DNA from: GWB1-38-13 sp964608405 | GTDB taxonomy: Bacteria; Patescibacteriota; Microgenomatia; UBA8517 | Length of the DNA: 17,512 nucleotides | Assembly (NCBI GenBank): GCA_964608405.1 | Contig: CAZSNC010000017.1 | Coordinates: 1 to 17,512 of the forward strand | Direction: 5' to 3' | Shown: positions 15,557-17,512 of the stretch, in pieces | Numbering within the stretch: the stretch's first letter is position 1 | Layout: every line of letters starts with the position of its first letter | Program-made: the position numbers and the translations under genes | The notes under the pieces: model-generated | Database searches by the model: none | Seen by the model: only the letters and a program-made list of their open reading frames with translations | What the model was told of the DNA's origin: nothing

Positions 15557-15895
15557 TTATCTTAAACTTTTTCGGTACTGTAAAAGTGAAGCCAACTCTA
15601 ATTCCCTTTGAAAAATTTTATTGTCGTCTATCCCCTGCCCTTGGTGTGTGTGGGCTTTTATTTCATTAAACGCCCTTTTGTGAACATCGTCAGCCTCTGG
15701 TTTACTTAGTCTTAAATAGGCTTCAATCGAAGCTATTGAATAAACAGCGTCTTTACTTCTTATACTTCCGTTCACATCCAAAATGAAAGGTCCACTTAAT
15801 TTTGCCATCACTCTTCCTCTTTGGGGCATATGTTCAGCTATTTTTGACAGCTGTTCTTGGCTAACCCCATCTACTGTATGTTTTGGAATTTCCAT
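15557..15895 (-). CDS. Hypothetical small soluble protein
   Basis: A 112-aa protein I do not recognise. It is soluble, without signal peptide or membrane segment, and has an N-terminal glutamine/lysine-rich region, a central strand-like FILDVNG (37-43), a helical IASIEAYLRLSKPEADDVHK region and a charged C-terminus. It has the best promoter of any protein gene in the window, TTGACT-18-TATAAT ending 6 nt before the ATG, so it is probably a separate leaderless transcription unit. The function is unknown. Confidence 0.65.
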   Translation of the reverse strand: MEIPKHTVDGVSQEQLSKIAEHMPQRGRVMAKLSGPFILDVNGSIRSKDAVYSIASIEAYLRLSKPEADDVHKRAFNEIKAHTHQGQGIDDNKIFQRELELASLLQYRKSLR

Positions 15896-15901
15896 GGCGT
15901 T

Positions 15902-15931
15902 ATTATATATAGAACCCTATAGTGAAGTCAA
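15902..15931 (-). promoter_or_regulatory. Promoter of the 112-aa gene, predicted leaderless
   Basis: On the minus strand, TTGACT (15931-15926, 5/6 match) and TATAAT (15907-15902, 6/6) are separated by 18 bp. The -10 ends 6 nt before the ATG at 15895, so the predicted first transcribed base is the A of the start codon. Confidence 0.6.
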
Positions 15932-15957
15932 TCCATCCATAATGGAAGCTGATACAA

Positions 15958-15978
15958 AACTGGAGACATTCCTCCGTT
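15958..15978 (-). terminator. Possible weak terminator after trpS
   Basis: Just after the trpS stop on the minus strand, AACGGAG can pair with CTCC(A)GTT across a 6-nt loop, with one bulged A, and is followed by a short T run. The stem is marginal and the U-tract is only four bases, so this is tentative. Confidence 0.3.
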
Positions 15979-15981
15979 CTC

Positions 15982-16980
15982 CTACAAATAAAATCCTACT
16001 TTCTCATAAACTTCTTTCAGTTTCTTCCCGGATATTTCTCGCGCTTTTTCAACGCCTCTTTCCAAAACTTCTGCTAATTCTGAACCGTTTCTGATCTCTT
16101 TATATTTCTCTTGCATCGGAGCTAAAACCTCCACAACACTCTCGGCAACAGTCTCCTTAAATTCGCCGTAATTTTTACCTTGAAACTCGGTGGCGACACT
16201 TTCAAGACTCGCTCCTTTTATGGTTGAATATATCTGGAGCAGGTTTGAAATTCCCGGCTTTTCCTTTTGGTCAAACTTAATTTCGGATCCGCTGTCGGTT
16301 GTGGCACTTTTTATCTTTTTAATAATCTCATCTTTATTGTCAAGCAAATTGATTCGCGAATTTGGATTGCTGTCGCTTTTCCCCATCTTTTTAGTAGGAT
16401 CAACTAAACCCATGATTCTTGCTCCTGTTTGGGCAATTACAGGTTCCGGCAAAACAAATGTTTCACCATATCTTGAATTAAAGCGCTGTGCAACATCACG
16501 CGCAAGCTCGACATGTTGCTTCTGGTCCTCCCCAACCGGTACCTCGGTAGTCCCATAAAGTAAGATATNNNNNNNNNNGATATCGGCAGCCATAAGCGCC
16601 GGATAGTCAAAAAGCCCCATTGATACAAAGTCTTTGTTATCGGATTTTTCCTTAAACTGGGTCATTCTGTTCATCTGCCCCACCGAGAGGTAGCAGTTTA
16701 ATACCCAGGTTAAACTTGCATGATCAGGGTTGTGTGATTGGACAAACAAAATCGATTTTTCTGGATCAATTCCGCACGCAATTAAAAATGCTGCAATATC
16801 CAAGGTTCTCTTTTTCAGGATTTCTGGATCCTGTTGGACGGTTATTGCATGCATATCAACAACACAAAAGATGTTAAGACCGTTATTTTGACCGTCTACC
16901 CATCTTCTGAAAGCGCCAAGATAGTTACCAAGATGAAGATCACCCGACGGCTGTACTCCTGAAAAAATAATCTTTCCCAT
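15982..16980 (-). CDS. trpS: Tryptophanyl-tRNA synthetase, interrupted by an assembly gap
   Basis: Charges tRNA-Trp with tryptophan; class I synthetase. The N-terminus MGKIIFSGVQPSGDLHLGN carries the HIGH-type motif HLGN (16-19), and KMGKS (198-202) is the KMSKS loop. MAADI and VPVGEDQKQH (148-156) are standard TrpS landmarks. A run of 10 N (16569-16578) interrupts the gene after MAADI. The flanks share GATAT on both sides; merging them restores MAADILLYGTTEVPVGED with no extra residues, so the real protein is probably 327 aa rather than 332. A TATCAT -10-like box ends 7 nt before the ATG. The gene follows the CAU tRNA gene in the same direction and may be partly co-transcribed with it. Confidence 0.95.
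   Translation of the reverse strand: MGKIIFSGVQPSGDLHLGNYLGAFRRWVDGQNNGLNIFCVVDMHAITVQQDPEILKKRTLDIAAFLIACGIDPEKSILFVQSHNPDHASLTWVLNCYLSVGQMNRMTQFKEKSDNKDFVSMGLFDYPALMAADIXXXXILLYGTTEVPVGEDQKQHVELARDVAQRFNSRYGETFVLPEPVIAQTGARIMGLVDPTKKMGKSDSNPNSRINLLDNKDEIIKKIKSATTDSGSEIKFDQKEKPGISNLLQIYSTIKGASLESVATEFQGKNYGEFKETVAESVVEVLAPMQEKYKEIRNGSELAEVLERGVEKAREISGKKLKEVYEKVGFYL
16569..16578. other. Ten-N scaffold gap
   Basis: The ten N bases are flanked by GATAT at 16564-16568 and again at 16579-16583. The gap lies inside trpS and appears to separate two contig ends that actually overlap, so there is probably no missing sequence. Confidence 0.9.
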
Positions 16981-16987
16981 ACTTTTG

Positions 16988-16993
16988 ATGATA
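16988..16993 (-). promoter_or_regulatory. Putative -10 element of trpS
   Basis: TATCAT (5/6 match) on the minus strand ends 7 nt before the trpS ATG. It has no TGn extension and no good -35, so it is the weakest of the start-proximal -10 elements. Read-through from the tRNA promoter is an alternative. Confidence 0.3.
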
Positions 16994-17028
16994 GCTTAAA
17001 TAGAGGATAAAAGGAAGAATTCTTATAG

Positions 17029-17101
17029 TGTCAACGGGTGGATTCGGACCACCGACCCCTGCGTTATGAATGCAGTGCTCTAACCACTGAGCTACGCTGA
17101 C
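17029..17101 (-). tRNA. tRNA with CAU anticodon (probably elongator tRNA-Met)
   Basis: The 73-nt cloverleaf is complete. The acceptor stem GTCAGCG/CGTTGAC has one G-U pair, the D arm is GCTC/GAGC, the anticodon loop TTCATAA gives CAT, the variable loop is GGGTC and the T stem is GGTGG/CCACC, with A73. The G1-C72 pair and the lack of three G-C pairs in the anticodon stem rule out initiator tRNA. An elongator tRNA-Met is likely; tRNA-Ile with a lysidine-modified CAU cannot be excluded. CCA is not encoded. Two oddities are an A31-C39 mismatch in the anticodon stem and C55 in the T loop (TCCGAAT) instead of the near-universal U55. Confidence 0.88.
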
Positions 17102-17112
17102 TTAACAAAGAT

Positions 17113-17141
17113 ATTGTAACTTAATGTGCTTGCATTCTCAA
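17113..17141 (-). promoter_or_regulatory. Promoter of the tRNA gene
   Basis: TTGAGA (17141-17136, 5/6 match to the -35) and TACAAT (17118-17113, 5/6 match to the -10) on the minus strand are separated by exactly 17 bp. The -10 ends 11 nt before the tRNA 5' end, leaving a leader of about 4-5 nt for RNase P to remove. The -35 lies within the 3' end of the upstream gene. Confidence 0.6.
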
Positions 17142-17512
17142 ACCTTCAATCCAGCCATAAATCTTCCTTAAAAAATCAGTACTCTTCCTCACTTTTATCC
17201 TCAAAATCCCTTTGTAATTATCAGGGTTTTCATAGACTTTTTTCCATGTAAATTTCTGGAAAAAAGGTTTCTGAAATTTACTGATTTGAGCTCCAGTTAC
17301 ATCAGACCAATACTTGTGAATATCATCGATACGATCCTTATAACTTATGTTTGCAGTAACCCTGAAAATGAGGTGGTCTTCAGAATAATTGAAACATTCC
17401 CTTAACCATTTAATAAAAAACTTAATCATTAAAGGATCCATATTGGAGAAACCTGCTTGATTATCTTTTTTAAAACCCTCAGCCCGGTACAAAGCTACAC
17501 CCGCCAAGAAAA
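17121..17512 (-). CDS. 3' part of an unknown gene, possibly LAGLIDADG-like
   Basis: The frame is open to the right edge, so the N-terminus is missing. The codon at 17507 is TTG preceded by an in-frame TTC, so that position is probably internal rather than a start. The visible ~130 residues include LAGVALYRAEGFKK, a helix SNMDPLMIKFFIKWLRE, a YWSDVTGAQISKFQK segment and a C-terminal FLRKIYGWIEGL. The G-x-x-LY-x-x-EG segment, followed by an SN-x-DP-x-x-IKFF helix, recalls LAGLIDADG-type nuclease domains, or helix-turn-helix proteins with such a domain, found in many uncultured bacteria. This is a resemblance from memory, not proof. It ends 20 nt upstream of the tRNA gene. Confidence 0.5.
   Translation of the reverse strand, partial: FLAGVALYRAEGFKKDNQAGFSNMDPLMIKFFIKWLRECFNYSEDHLIFRVTANISYKDRIDDIHKYWSDVTGAQISKFQKPFFQKFTWKKVYENPDNYKGILRIKVRKSTDFLRKIYGWIEGLRMQAH

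Noticed and set aside
17014..17023. The palindrome AAGAATTCTT after the tRNA as a terminator
   Set aside because: It has no loop and cannot form a hairpin stem; it is probably a chance AT-rich palindrome.

Overview
The window looks like chromosomal DNA from an AT-rich bacterium with a compact genome. My best guess is a member of the Candidate Phyla Radiation (Patescibacteria), probably Microgenomates-like. This rests on tightly packed or overlapping genes, an archaeal-type ATP-dependent DNA ligase, a Pol I-type 5'-3' exonuclease with no polymerase domain, and many small unrecognised proteins. It is inference, since no ribosomal RNA or ribosomal protein gene is present. TGA acts as an ordinary stop (for example at the ends of recF and fpg), so code 11 fits. 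A 10-N scaffold gap at 16569-16578 shows that this is a draft assembly.

Layout from the left. Positions 39-299 hold a small plus-strand gene of unknown function that converges on a minus-strand cluster (283-5397). In transcription order that cluster is a Fic-domain protein with a C-terminal winged helix, a 66-aa membrane protein, an ATP-dependent DNA ligase, a Ca2+/cation antiporter, a small Tic20/DUF4870-like membrane protein and protein-L-isoaspartate O-methyltransferase. A plus-strand alpha/beta hydrolase (5480-6412) diverges from the Fic gene across a perfect 9-bp inverted repeat that carries a -10 element in each arm.

From 6404 to 12888 runs a second compact minus-strand cluster. In transcription order it is a 5'-3' exonuclease fused to a nucleotidyltransferase domain, a GT4 glycosyltransferase, Fpg, a GT2 glycosyltransferase, RecF, a ~100-aa unknown protein and NAD(P)HX dehydratase. 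DNA-repair and sugar-transfer genes alternate, with TAATG or ATGA stop/start overlaps or spacers of a few bases. Upstream lie ftsH, a stand-alone tRNA-binding OB-fold protein, a 112-aa unknown protein, trpS, a tRNA with a CAU anticodon, and the 3' part of an unknown gene that runs off the right edge.

The themes are DNA repair and replication (ligase, exonuclease, Fpg, RecF), protein quality control and metabolite repair (FtsH, Pcm, NAD(P)HX dehydratase), translation (TrpS, tRNA-binding protein, tRNA) and envelope glycosylation. The most notable signals are the exonuclease-nucleotidyltransferase fusion and a recurring promoter geometry: a -10 hexamer, often extended (TGn), sits 6-7 nt before the start codon, predicting leaderless or nearly leaderless mRNAs for several genes, while two other genes carry strong Shine-Dalgarno sequences. 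I see no CRISPR array, insertion sequence, rRNA or riboswitch, and no gene-free stretch over 300 bases.
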